The position numbers and the translations under genes are program-made. Of a DNA stretch of 56,926 bases, positions 43,215 to 51,910 are shown piece after piece. The stretch covers positions 1 to 56,926 of the forward strand of contig JANNBJ010000017.1 in NCBI GenBank assembly GCA_031385325.1. The letters are read 5' to 3'. Positions within the stretch are counted from its first letter, which is position 1. Each line of letters begins with the position of its first letter. Under the pieces are notes generated by a model. The model saw only the letters and a program-made list of their open reading frames with translations. It searched no databases and was not told the DNA's origin. This DNA is from SYFY01 sp031385325 (GTDB lineage Bacteria > Pseudomonadota > Gammaproteobacteria > Pseudomonadales > Azotimanducaceae).

Positions 43215-44905
43215 GCCACGTTTATCAAGGATTTGGCTACGACGCGGTCGTGGTGGGTTCCGGTGCCGGTGGCGCGATGGCGGCTTATATGCTCACGCGG
43301 GCTGGTTCGCGGGTGCTGATGCTCGAAGCCGGTCGTGATTACGACCCGGTTCGCGAAACACCCATGTTTCAAACCAACGCTGACGCACCACTGCGTGGCA
43401 TGTCCACGCCCGACAAGCCTTTCGGCTTTCATGATGCGACCGTCGATGGCGGTTGGCAGGTGCCGGGAGAGCCCTACACCGTTGCCGAGGGCAGCGAGTT
43501 CCTGTGGTGGCGGGCGCGCATGCTTGGTGGGCGAACCAATCACTGGGGACGCTTTTCGCTGCGCTTCAGCCACCATGACTTCAAAGGATTCAGCCGCGAC
43601 GGCCATGGTGCTGACTGGCCGTTCGAGTATACGGACATAGCCCAATGGTACGACGAGGCGGAAAAACTGATTGGTGTCTGCGGCAACAATCCGGGTATCG
43701 AAGACATGCCTGATTCAGCACCGGGTGTATTGCACACACCGCCGAAGCCGCGCGTTCCGGAGCTTCTGATGGCCGCAGCGGCGAAGAAGCTCGGCATTCC
43801 GATGGTGCCAATGCGTCGCGCAATCCTGACCCGTCCACTGGACAACCGCCAACCGTGTTTCTGGGCTACCAATTGCGGTAAGGGGTGCTCCATCGGTGCC
43901 GCCTTCCAGACCACCACCTCGCTGCTACCTATGGCCAAGGCTACAGGGCGTCTGCATATCATCACCGACGCCATGGTTCGTTCGGTCAACGTTGACGCGA
44001 ATGGCAGGGCCACTGCTGTCAGTTTCATCAATCGCAGAACCCGCCAGTCGGAGACGCTGCCTGCCCGCGTGGTTGCACTGGCTGCGAGCGCCTGCGAATC
44101 AGCCCGCATCCTGTTGAACTCCGGCACGGATGCGATGCCCAACGGGGTCGCCAACTCCAGCGGCCAGGTTGGTCGTAACCTGATGGATTCCACCGGTGCC
44201 TCGGTTTCCGGTTACGTGCCGGCGCTCGAAAATCGACCGCGTTACAACGAAGACGGCCACACGGCCAATCACCTCTTCATTCCCTGGTGGGGTTATGCGG
44301 CCCAGGTGAGTGGCGAGCTGAATTTTCCACGTGGTTATCACTTCGAAGTGGGCGGTGCATTCCCGCAACCCGGCATGGGTGTCGGCCTTTCTGCTGCAGG
44401 CTATGGTGCGGCGCTCAAGGAACGTGTTCGCAGGCGCTACGGCGCTCATGTAAACCTGTCACTGCGCGGCGAGATGTTGCCGAACGCTCGTTCTTTCATG
44501 GAGATCGACCCACAGGTGAAAGACCAGTGGGGCATTCCTGTACCGAGATTCCACTGGCGCTGGTCGGAGCACGAACTCAACCAGGTAGCTCATGGGTTGA
44601 CCACCGCGCGTCAGATCATTGAGACCATGGGTGGCCAGGTCGATGGACCGGACAAGCGTCCGGAGCAGGCCATCAAAAAAGGTGGGGAAATCATTCACGA
44701 AGTGGGTACCACCCGTATGGGCAGTGACCGGCGCACGTCAGTCACGAATGAGTGGGGCCAAACCTGGGACGTGCCGAATCTCTTCATACTCGATGGCGGT
44801 GTGTTCGTGTCCAACCCCCACAAGAATTGCACGCTGACGCTGATGACCCTCGCCATGCGCAACGCGGATTGGCTGGCTCGCGCCATGCAGCGAGGTGTGG
44901 TGTGA
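43211..44905 (+). CDS. GMC family oxidoreductase
   Basis: FAD enzyme of the glucose-methanol-choline family. DAVVVGSGAGGAMAAYMLT is the FAD fold, RMLGGRTNHWGRFSLRF the family loop around the flavin attachment region, and GTTRMGSD with NPHKNCTLTLMTLAMR is the C-terminal catalytic region. 564 residues; no signal peptide. With the G2D3-type gene immediately downstream (overlapping start) it resembles the large subunit of glucoside 3-dehydrogenase/gluconate 2-dehydrogenase type enzymes. A Tat signal on the partner could carry both to the periplasm by hitch-hiking. Confidence 0.87.
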   Translation: MSHVYQGFGYDAVVVGSGAGGAMAAYMLTRAGSRVLMLEAGRDYDPVRETPMFQTNADAPLRGMSTPDKPFGFHDATVDGGWQVPGEPYTVAEGSEFLWWRARMLGGRTNHWGRFSLRFSHHDFKGFSRDGHGADWPFEYTDIAQWYDEAEKLIGVCGNNPGIEDMPDSAPGVLHTPPKPRVPELLMAAAAKKLGIPMVPMRRAILTRPLDNRQPCFWATNCGKGCSIGAAFQTTTSLLPMAKATGRLHIITDAMVRSVNVDANGRATAVSFINRRTRQSETLPARVVALAASACESARILLNSGTDAMPNGVANSSGQVGRNLMDSTGASVSGYVPALENRPRYNEDGHTANHLFIPWWGYAAQVSGELNFPRGYHFEVGGAFPQPGMGVGLSAAGYGAALKERVRRRYGAHVNLSLRGEMLPNARSFMEIDPQVKDQWGIPVPRFHWRWSEHELNQVAHGLTTARQIIETMGGQVDGPDKRPEQAIKKGGEIIHEVGTTRMGSDRRTSVTNEWGQTWDVPNLFILDGGVFVSNPHKNCTLTLMTLAMRNADWLARAMQRGVV

Positions 44906-45606
44906 CGCGCACCGTTGATCGGCAAGGCGGACTGACGCGCCGCGAATCATTGCGTCGCGCGGCGCTGTTCGCCGCCAGCAGCGCCCTGCCGTTTGGTTGC
45001 ACCATCGCCACCGGTGGGGATGCCACAGCGCCCTGGATGTGGCCACAGATGCCACCGGTCAGCGCGAGGGGTTATGGTACAGATCCGGATCTCATTCATC
45101 CGGTCATACCCTGGCCCAATACTCTCGACACAAAATCCCGGACACTCGTCGCGGCGTTGGCAGACATCCTGATTCCAGCGGAGGCTGACATTCCGAGCGC
45201 GAGCCAGGTCGGTGTGGTGGACGTACTCGATGAGTGGATCAGTGCACCCTACCCGGATCAGCAAGCCGATCGGAAATTGCTGCTGGCCGGTTTCGACTGG
45301 CTTGATCGCGAAGCCGAGCGACGACACGGCGTGCTTTTTGTGACGCTCAAGAACACTGATCAGCTCGCACTGGTTGATGACATCGCCTTTCCCGAGCGCG
45401 CCCATCCGCCAAGTCTGGCCGGTGCGGTACAGTTCATGGCGCGCTTCCGACTGCTGGTGGCGGGCATGTTCTATTCGAGTCCGGAGGGCATCCGCGAACT
45501 CGGCTACATCGGCAATCAGCCGATAGCCGGTGACTATCCTGGTCCTACGGATGAAGCCCTCGCCCATCTGCAACAACAACTCGATCGATTGGGATTGAAA
45601 GCGTAA
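44902..45606 (+). CDS. Gluconate 2-dehydrogenase subunit 3 family protein
   Basis: Small partner subunit of a GMC dehydrogenase. LTRRESLRRAALFAASSALPFG is a twin-arginine signal (RRESLRR) followed by a hydrophobic stretch and Cys. SRTLVAALADILIPAEADIP is the family core. 234 residues. GTG start overlaps the stop of the GMC gene. The Tat motif suggests the complex is folded with FAD in the cytoplasm and exported to the periplasm. Confidence 0.85.
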   Translation: MTRTVDRQGGLTRRESLRRAALFAASSALPFGCTIATGGDATAPWMWPQMPPVSARGYGTDPDLIHPVIPWPNTLDTKSRTLVAALADILIPAEADIPSASQVGVVDVLDEWISAPYPDQQADRKLLLAGFDWLDREAERRHGVLFVTLKNTDQLALVDDIAFPERAHPPSLAGAVQFMARFRLLVAGMFYSSPEGIRELGYIGNQPIAGDYPGPTDEALAHLQQQLDRLGLKA

Positions 45607-45618
45607 GGAGAGCCGCCC

Positions 45619-47304
45619 GTGTCCAAGACCGACATTGAATTCGACGCCATTGTCGTCGGCTCCGGCATTGCAGGTGGCTGGGCTGCGAAGGAGCTCACTG
45701 AGCGGGGTCTCACTGTGCTGCTGCTCGAGCGTGGCAAGAACGTCGAACACGTGAAGGACTATGTGAATGCAACCAAGGCGCCCTGGGAGTATCCCCATCG
45801 TGGACAGCGCACACACGCCATGGAGCTTGATTACCCGGTGCTGCGCCGTGACTACCCGCTGAACGAGAAAAACCTGGATTGGTGGGCGTCTGACCAGGAT
45901 GCCCCCTACACCGAGATCAAACGATTTGACTGGTATCGCGGTTATCAGGTGGGCGGTCGATCGTTGACCTGGGGACGCCAGAGTTATCGATGGAGCGACT
46001 ACGACTTCGAGGCCAATACGCGTGAAGGGATCGCAGTGGACTGGCCGATTCGCTACGCCGATATCGCGCCCTGGTACGACCATGTGGAATCATTCGCCGG
46101 AATTTCTGGCTCGATCGAAAACCTGCCACAGCTGCCTGACGGGAAGTTTCAGCCGCCGATGGCACTGAACTGTGGAGAGGCGCGCTCTGCGGAACGATTG
46201 CAAAAGGCGTTTGGTGGTCGTCGCCGCATCATTCCGGGACGTACCGCCAACCTGACGCAGGCACTGCCTGGACGTGCGCCTTGTCAGCACCGCAACGCCT
46301 GTTCGCTCGGTTGTCCGTTTGGCGCCTATTTTTCTACCCAGTCGTCCACCCTGCCTGCGGCTGTAGCCACAGGCAAACTCGTGCTCCGGCCCTTTGCCAT
46401 CGTCACCGAGCTCAACTACGACCAGGACAAGAAGCGCGTGGACGGGGTACGTGTGCAGGACGCGGTGACAGGTAACACCACGGAATATCCGTCGCGAATC
46501 GTCTTTCTCTGTGCGTCCACGCTGAACTCGACGTGGCTCCTGATGCGTTCCGCAACCGACGTGTGGCCGGGTGGTCTCGGCAGTCGCGGTGGTGCGCTGG
46601 GACACAATCTTATGGACCATCACTTCCGCCTGGGGGCTCGTGGTCGGCTGGATGGTCTGGACGACAAGTATTATTTCGGTGCCAGACCCACGGGCTTCTA
46701 CATTCCCCGTTACCGTAACCTCGATGGCGACAAGCGAGACTACCTGCGCGGCTTTGGCTATCAGGGTGGTGCCGGTCGGGAAGATTGGAGCCGCGGGGTA
46801 CGGGAACTCGGCGTTGGACCAGCGTTCAAGGACGCTTTGGCAACCCCTGGTGAATGGACCCTCGGCGCAACGGCATTCGGCGAGATGCTGCCGAATCACG
46901 CGAATCAGGTCAGTATCGATCACACGCGTACCGACAAATGGGGAATGCCGGTGCTCGCAATCGATTGTGAAATCGGCGCGAACGAAACAGCGATGCGCAA
47001 GGACATGATGAATGACATGGCAGAGATGCTCGACGCCGCGGGTGCCCGGGACATCGCCACGTACGACGCAGGTTATTCACCAGGCATGGGGATCCACGAG
47101 ATGGGAACCGCGCGTATGGGCCGCGACCCGGAGTCATCCGTACTGAACAGCTGGAACCAGGTGTGGGATTCACCCAACGTGTTTGTTACCGACGGTGCCT
47201 GTATGACTTCATCGGCCAACCAGAATCCTTCGCTCACCTATATGGCACTGACAGCCCGCGCAGCAGCACATGCCGTGGACGAGCTGCATCGGCGAAACAT
47301 CTAG
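45619..47304 (+). CDS. GMC family oxidoreductase (second copy)
   Basis: 561-residue paralogue of the GMC enzyme at 43211. FDAIVVGSGIAGGWAAKELTERG is the FAD fold; GGRSLTWGRQSYRW and ACSLGCPFGAYFSTQSSTLP follow. The active-site region is HEMGTARMGRDP with SANQNPSLTYMALTARAAAH. GTG start with AAGGAG upstream, 12 bp after the first small subunit. The two copies are well diverged, so they probably have different substrates or act at different steps. Confidence 0.9.
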   Translation: MSKTDIEFDAIVVGSGIAGGWAAKELTERGLTVLLLERGKNVEHVKDYVNATKAPWEYPHRGQRTHAMELDYPVLRRDYPLNEKNLDWWASDQDAPYTEIKRFDWYRGYQVGGRSLTWGRQSYRWSDYDFEANTREGIAVDWPIRYADIAPWYDHVESFAGISGSIENLPQLPDGKFQPPMALNCGEARSAERLQKAFGGRRRIIPGRTANLTQALPGRAPCQHRNACSLGCPFGAYFSTQSSTLPAAVATGKLVLRPFAIVTELNYDQDKKRVDGVRVQDAVTGNTTEYPSRIVFLCASTLNSTWLLMRSATDVWPGGLGSRGGALGHNLMDHHFRLGARGRLDGLDDKYYFGARPTGFYIPRYRNLDGDKRDYLRGFGYQGGAGREDWSRGVRELGVGPAFKDALATPGEWTLGATAFGEMLPNHANQVSIDHTRTDKWGMPVLAIDCEIGANETAMRKDMMNDMAEMLDAAGARDIATYDAGYSPGMGIHEMGTARMGRDPESSVLNSWNQVWDSPNVFVTDGACMTSSANQNPSLTYMALTARAAAHAVDELHRRNI

Positions 47305-47320
47305 CCCGAGGAGTTCGGTC

Positions 47321-47920
47321 ATGACAACACATCAATCCCGTCGCGAAGTCATCCTGTTAGCGCTTCGTGTGGCAGGAATCACCACGCTCGCGGGCACCAG
47401 CACGCTGTTGAGCGCATGCGCGATTGGGGCCGATCAACGACTCAACGCAACAGGCAGCAAGTTCACCGACCCACAGATTGCCTGGCTCGACGAAGTGGCT
47501 GAAACCATCCTGCCCGCAACCAACACACCCGGTGCTAAGGCTGCTGGCGTGGGCGCATTCATCGCCGTGATGGTGACAGACACCTACTCACCGGATGAAC
47601 GCCGCGTCTTCATGGACGGCATGACAAAGCTCGAATCGGAGTGCATCAGCACATTTCAACGTGGTTATATGGAGGCCGATGCAAACCAGCGTCACGAGTT
47701 GCTGGTCCGTCTTGACCAAGAGGTACACGATCATGGACTCACCCTCGGCACCGAAGAACCACCCCACTACTTCCGCATGATCAAGCAGCTGACGTTACTC
47801 GGCTACTTCACTTCCGAGATTGGTTATACCCAGGCCATGCGTTACGTGGAAACTCCTGGTCGCTGGGATCCCTGTGTGGACTACCAACCAGGGGAACTCG
47901 CATGGGCGCGTCATGCCTGA
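47321..47920 (+). CDS. Gluconate 2-dehydrogenase subunit 3 family protein (second copy)
   Basis: Small partner of the preceding GMC enzyme, 199 residues. SRREVILLALRVAGITTLAG and a following LLSACAIG indicate a Tat-like signal with a lipobox-like Cys. WLDEVAETILPATNTPGAKAAG is the family block. The ATG at 47321 has GAGGAG upstream; the frame extends into the GMC gene but that is coincidental. Last gene of the operon; it converges on the DUF1080 gene with an 18-bp gap. Confidence 0.87.
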   Translation: MTTHQSRREVILLALRVAGITTLAGTSTLLSACAIGADQRLNATGSKFTDPQIAWLDEVAETILPATNTPGAKAAGVGAFIAVMVTDTYSPDERRVFMDGMTKLESECISTFQRGYMEADANQRHELLVRLDQEVHDHGLTLGTEEPPHYFRMIKQLTLLGYFTSEIGYTQAMRYVETPGRWDPCVDYQPGELAWARHA

Positions 47921-47938
47921 ACTTGAATTGCTCTCGCG

Positions 47939-48715
47939 TTATGGAGAAGCGCTCAGGTCGAGAATGGCGATGTTGCGAAACTGGATGGGATGTCCTTCGC
48001 TCTGCAGGGCGATGTAGCCGGTCTTGAGCGGTGCGCCTTCCGGTTTCAGCTCGGGGCGATGCCCGGACACGACGCCTCCACCAGTAGTCAATCCGCCATA
48101 GCGCATCACTGATTCGCCGTTAACAATGTGCTCGACGAGCCGATCCTCATCCACCAGAACTTCCACGTGCACCCATTCCTGGCCGTGAAAGGTCGGCGCG
48201 GAAGAGGTGATGCAGTGCGTATCGGTGAAAACCCCTGCGTAGACGATGTGGGTACCGGGAGAGCACATGTTTGCGGTCGGTCGAGGCTTGCCATCACCGC
48301 GGCCACCGAGGAACTGAACTTCGATGGAGATGGGGAAGTCCTGGTCCGCGGGCATGGTGTAAGGCGACTGGCTGTGCACCATGACACCGCTGTTCTTGAA
48401 CGCCCAATCTGGCGCGCCCGGCGCCTGATCACCCACAAAACGGTAGTCGAGTCGCAGCCGGTAGCGGGAATAAGGTTGCTTGAAGAACAGATGCCCGAAG
48501 CGGTCGTCGAAGGATTCATAACCCGCGTAAGAGACCACCAGGTTCCCGTCTTCGATGCGGAAGGTATGCGCCGGATCGAGGCCCGTTGCCTGTCCGCGGA
48601 TTTTAGGTATCCAGCCGTCGAGGTCCTTGCCGTTGAAGAGCTCCACCCATTGTTCCGCTCCGTGCGCAATCATCGGCAATGCCAAAGCCATGAGCAGTAT
48701 CAGGATACGTCGCAT
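47939..48715 (-). CDS. DUF1080 (3-keto-glycoside hydrolase-like) protein, exported
   Basis: Second DUF1080 protein of the island, 258 residues. MRRILILLMALALPMIAHGA is a Sec signal peptide without lipobox, so a soluble periplasmic protein. WVELFNGKDLDGWIPKIRG opens the jelly roll, RLRLDYRFVGDQAPGAPDWAF and NSGVMVHSQSPYTM carry the conserved core. Differs strongly from the lipoprotein copy at 42480. Last gene of a three-gene minus-strand operon; its start overlaps the stop of the isomerase gene. Confidence 0.88.
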   Translation of the reverse strand: MRRILILLMALALPMIAHGAEQWVELFNGKDLDGWIPKIRGQATGLDPAHTFRIEDGNLVVSYAGYESFDDRFGHLFFKQPYSRYRLRLDYRFVGDQAPGAPDWAFKNSGVMVHSQSPYTMPADQDFPISIEVQFLGGRGDGKPRPTANMCSPGTHIVYAGVFTDTHCITSSAPTFHGQEWVHVEVLVDEDRLVEHIVNGESVMRYGGLTTGGGVVSGHRPELKPEGAPLKTGYIALQSEGHPIQFRNIAILDLSASP

Positions 48716-49533
48716 CAGAATCGAATCCGCTTGAGCGCCTGAAGGCTGGAAATGACACTGGCGAGTGCATCCCCGGGATTATCATGTTCAACGAAGTAGT
48801 GCCGGACGCCGGAACCGGCCGCAAACAGTGCGGCAAAGTCGATCACCCCCTGCCCAACGTCCACCATCTCGCCAGTGGCGCTACTGTCCTTCACATGACA
48901 CAGCGGATAACGCTCCGGATCTGCACGCAGATAGGCCGCGCCGTCGGCGCCTGCGTGAGTCACCCAATAAAGATCCAGCTCAAACTTGACCCGCTCCCGG
49001 TCACATTCTCTGAGCAAGCGGTCATAGGCGACTTCGCCATCACAGCGCTCAAACTCGAAGTCATGGTTGTGATAACAAAGCTGCACACCGGACTTGAAAC
49101 ACTGATCGCCGAAGTGGTTAAGCAGATCGATAGCTGCCGCATAACCCCTCAGGTTCCTGAGTTCCGGCGACAACCATGGCAGCACCAGGTATTTGCAGCC
49201 AATAACCTGCGCCATCGCCAACAATTCTTCGGGTTGGTCTCTGATCAAGTCATAGGGCACATGGGCTGATGGCGCAGTGAGTGCAGTGTTGCGAAACGCC
49301 TGCGCGAACTGCTCGGCATTCAAGTTGCCTGTGCCCGCAAGCTCCACTTCGCTGTAACCCGCTGCTGCGACTGCAGCCAGGGTTGCGGCAGCATCCAGCG
49401 CCATGGCATTTCGCAAGGTGTAAAGCTGTACGCCTGCGCGTTCGATACGGTGCTGCGTCGCTCGAGCAGGTAGAGCGGTCGCGCCGGCGAGCAACCCGAG
49501 AAGGGCAAGGGAGTTCCGACGAGATATCTTCAT
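48715..49533 (-). CDS. Sugar phosphate isomerase/epimerase (AP-endonuclease-2 TIM barrel), exported
   Basis: TIM-barrel protein of the xylose-isomerase-like/AP-endonuclease 2 superfamily. MKISRRNSLALLGLLAGATALPARA is a Tat signal (SRRNSL), so it acts in the periplasm, not on phosphorylated sugars in the cytosol. Metal ligand regions are visible in GYSEVELAG, CYHNHDFEFE (with His and Glu) and FELDLYWVTHAGAD; VGQGVIDFAAL and YFVEHDNPGD follow. 272 residues. Overlaps both neighbours. Related domains act with DUF1080-type or C-glycoside deglycosidase partners on 3-keto sugars; the exact step is inferred. Confidence 0.87.
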   Translation of the reverse strand: MKISRRNSLALLGLLAGATALPARATQHRIERAGVQLYTLRNAMALDAAATLAAVAAAGYSEVELAGTGNLNAEQFAQAFRNTALTAPSAHVPYDLIRDQPEELLAMAQVIGCKYLVLPWLSPELRNLRGYAAAIDLLNHFGDQCFKSGVQLCYHNHDFEFERCDGEVAYDRLLRECDRERVKFELDLYWVTHAGADGAAYLRADPERYPLCHVKDSSATGEMVDVGQGVIDFAALFAAGSGVRHYFVEHDNPGDALASVISSLQALKRIRF

Positions 49534-50816
49534 GAGGGACTCCTTTCCGGGCGCCGCTCGGGTTCACGAAAAACCAGCGCAAAAAGGACTGCGATCCCCG
49601 CCGCAAAAGCGCATGGCAAGAGCCAGATCGAACGCCACTCGTGACCTCCCTCGATGAGATGGGCATCGACGACCATGCCGGCGATGTAGGTGCCGATAGC
49701 CATGCCGACGCCATAGGTGATGAGTGCAAGAAAACCCTGGGCGCTGGCGCGGATCTCTGATGCCGCCTGCTGATTCACATAAATCTGACCGGTGACGAAA
49801 AAGAAGTCATAACACACACCGTGCAGCAGGATGCCAAGGTAGAGAAAGCCCACCAGATCCATGGAACCGTAGGCAAACAGTCCATAACGGACGACCCATG
49901 CAACCATACCGACCAGCAACATCCACTTGACGCCAAGACGGCGGAAACACAGTGGCATGGCCAGCATGAACATTGCCTCCGACATCTGACCGAGGCTCAT
50001 CTTCGCGGCTACGCCCTGCATGCCAAGCTCATTGAGAAAGAGGTTTGCGAAGCTGTAGTAGAACGCGAGCGGGATGCAGATCAGCAGGGAACTCAAGGCG
50101 AACAGGCCAAACGACCGGTCCTTGAGCAGCGCCAGCGCGTCGAGCCCGAGTACGTCACCGATCTTCACTTGCTTGCCTTTGGCCGCGGGTGGCGTGTGTG
50201 GGAGCGTGAAGCAGTACAGACCCAAAACCATGGAACAGGCTGCGGCCATGGTCATCGGCAGTCGGGTTGCTTCCACGTTGTCGGTGAAGCCGGCCAATAC
50301 GAAGGTGATGGTCAGCCCCGCGACGATCCACCCAATCGTGCCCCAGACCCGTACGCGCGGAAACTGGGTATCTGGGTCATTCAAGTGCGCGAAGCCGATG
50401 CTGTTGGCAAGTGCGAGGCTCGACATGTAGCAGGCGTTGTAAACAAGCAGCGACACGATGATCTCATCCACACGCTCAAGCGTGCTGACGTAGTACAGGA
50501 TCATTCCACCCGCCAGGTGGAGCACACCACAGATGCGCTCAGACGCAAAAAACCGATCAGCGATCATGCCGACAAAAAATGGCGCAACGATCGCGCCGAT
50601 ATTGTTCGTGAGGTAAGCCGAGCCGATGTCCGTACCGGAGAAACCCAGCCCGTTGAGGTAGGTACCGAGGGTCACGAACCAGGCCCCCCAGACAAAAAAC
50701 TGCAGGAACATGAGAACGCTGAGACGTGATACAGGGATGCAGTCATGTGAGTACTGATCTTCTCTGGTGCGAGGATAGTGGATCGGAAGGATAACGGGTG
50801 TGTTCTCGATGATCAT
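49530..50816 (-). CDS. MFS transporter, nucleoside:H+ symporter (NupG) family
   Basis: Inner-membrane carrier with about 12 hydrophobic helices over 428 residues. LMFLQFFVWGAWFVTLGTYL matches helix 1 of NupG/XapB-type carriers, and SAYLTNNIGAIVAPFFVGMIADRFFASE the next block. Members of this family also carry sugars and glycosides in such islands. The start is uncertain: ATG 50816 is plausible, an upstream ATG at 50882 overlaps the intergenic dyads, and the conserved part begins about 30 residues in. First gene of the operon nupG-like, isomerase, DUF1080. Confidence 0.83.
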   Translation of the reverse strand: MIIENTPVILPIHYPRTREDQYSHDCIPVSRLSVLMFLQFFVWGAWFVTLGTYLNGLGFSGTDIGSAYLTNNIGAIVAPFFVGMIADRFFASERICGVLHLAGGMILYYVSTLERVDEIIVSLLVYNACYMSSLALANSIGFAHLNDPDTQFPRVRVWGTIGWIVAGLTITFVLAGFTDNVEATRLPMTMAAACSMVLGLYCFTLPHTPPAAKGKQVKIGDVLGLDALALLKDRSFGLFALSSLLICIPLAFYYSFANLFLNELGMQGVAAKMSLGQMSEAMFMLAMPLCFRRLGVKWMLLVGMVAWVVRYGLFAYGSMDLVGFLYLGILLHGVCYDFFFVTGQIYVNQQAASEIRASAQGFLALITYGVGMAIGTYIAGMVVDAHLIEGGHEWRSIWLLPCAFAAGIAVLFALVFREPERRPERSPS

Positions 50817-50829
50817 CTGCACCGCACAC

Positions 50830-50881
50830 GTGACTGTCACTGATTTGTCATGTTTGATGGGTCCGATGACTCCTGGAGTCA
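50830..50881. promoter_or_regulatory. Two perfect palindromes between the divergent transporter and arsenic operons
   Basis: GTGAC-T-GTCAC at 50830-50840 and TGACTCC-T-GGAGTCA at 50867-50881, both exact dyads with a one-base centre and sharing the TGAC/GTCA outline. They sit in the gap between the two divergent start codons (50816 and 50905), a suitable place for operators. The protein that would bind is not evident; no arsR lies in the window. Confidence 0.5.
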
Positions 50882-50904
50882 CACCAGAGCAGGGGAGCGG
50901 TCAA

Positions 50905-51903
50905 GTGGTTCGGATCGGGATCAACGGCTTCGGACGCATGGGAAGACTGGCCTTGCGTGCCGGCTGGCGGAAAGCACCGCTCGAGTTTGTGCAGATCAAT
51001 GAGATTGGCTGCAATGCCCACGGTTCGGCTCACCTGCTTGAGTTCGATTCGATCCATGGCCGCTGGCCACACGACTGTGGCAGCGACGCCGAGGCCGTGT
51101 TGGTTGATGGCGCCAGCATGCGTTATTCGATGCAGGCAGATCTTGCGGCGGTGGACTGGTCGGGTTGTGACATCGTCATCGAAGCCACCGGCAAGAACCA
51201 CAAACACCCGGACACGTTGCAGCAGTACTTTGAACGAGGCGTTCGCAAGGTACTCGTCGCTGCACCTGTCGATGGCGCGCTGAACATGGTCTATGGCGTG
51301 AACGATCACTGGTACGATCCTGCGAAACATCATCTGGTGACGGCGGCGTCCTGCACAACCAATTGCCTGGCGCCTGTGGTCAAGGTCATGCACGAGACCA
51401 TCGGCATCGTGCACGGCAGCATGACGACGATTCATGACATCACGAACACCCAGACGCTCGTGGATACTGGACACAAGGATCTGCGACGCGGCCGTGCGGC
51501 CGGGCTGTCGCTCATTCCAACCACGACCGGCTCGGCGCGCGCCATCACGAAGATCTTTCCAGAACTGGACGGCAAGCTGAATGGTCATGCGGTGCGTGTC
51601 CCGCTCCTCAATGCGTCGCTCACCGACTTCGTTTTCGAAGCCGCGAGGCCGGTGACGGCGGAGGAGGTCAATGGCCACTTCAAAGCGGCGGCGATGGGAT
51701 CACTCAAGGGCATTCTGGGGTTCGAAGAGCGCCCGCTGGTGTCGGTGGACTATGTGAATGATCCTCGTTCGGCCATCATCGATGCGCTGTCGACCATGGT
51801 CGTGAATGGCACGCAGGTAAAAATCTATGCGTGGTACGACAACGAGTGGGGGTACGTCTGCCGAATGATTGATATCGCGCTCAAGCTTGCACGGGCGCTC
51901 TGA
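50905..51903 (+). CDS. ArsJ-associated glyceraldehyde-3-phosphate dehydrogenase
   Basis: GAPDH-type enzyme that in arsJ operons uses arsenate in place of phosphate to make 1-arseno-3-phosphoglycerate. IGINGFGRMGRLALRAG is the NAD-binding start, AASCTTNCLAPVVK holds the catalytic Cys (about residue 154), and YDNEWGYVCRMID is the usual ending. GTG at 50905 has GGGGAG 7 bases upstream; 332 residues. The frame is open to 50800 with no GAPDH similarity. Followed 7 bp later by arsJ, which identifies it as the arsenic-type paralogue and not the glycolytic enzyme. Confidence 0.9.
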   Translation: MVRIGINGFGRMGRLALRAGWRKAPLEFVQINEIGCNAHGSAHLLEFDSIHGRWPHDCGSDAEAVLVDGASMRYSMQADLAAVDWSGCDIVIEATGKNHKHPDTLQQYFERGVRKVLVAAPVDGALNMVYGVNDHWYDPAKHHLVTAASCTTNCLAPVVKVMHETIGIVHGSMTTIHDITNTQTLVDTGHKDLRRGRAAGLSLIPTTTGSARAITKIFPELDGKLNGHAVRVPLLNASLTDFVFEAARPVTAEEVNGHFKAAAMGSLKGILGFEERPLVSVDYVNDPRSAIIDALSTMVVNGTQVKIYAWYDNEWGYVCRMIDIALKLARAL

Positions 51904-51910
51904 ATCCCGC

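Noticed and set aside
44947..46083. Minus-strand frame of 378 codons
   Set aside because: Antisense to the GMC and subunit-3 genes, whose motifs are unmistakable; no supporting start or motif.
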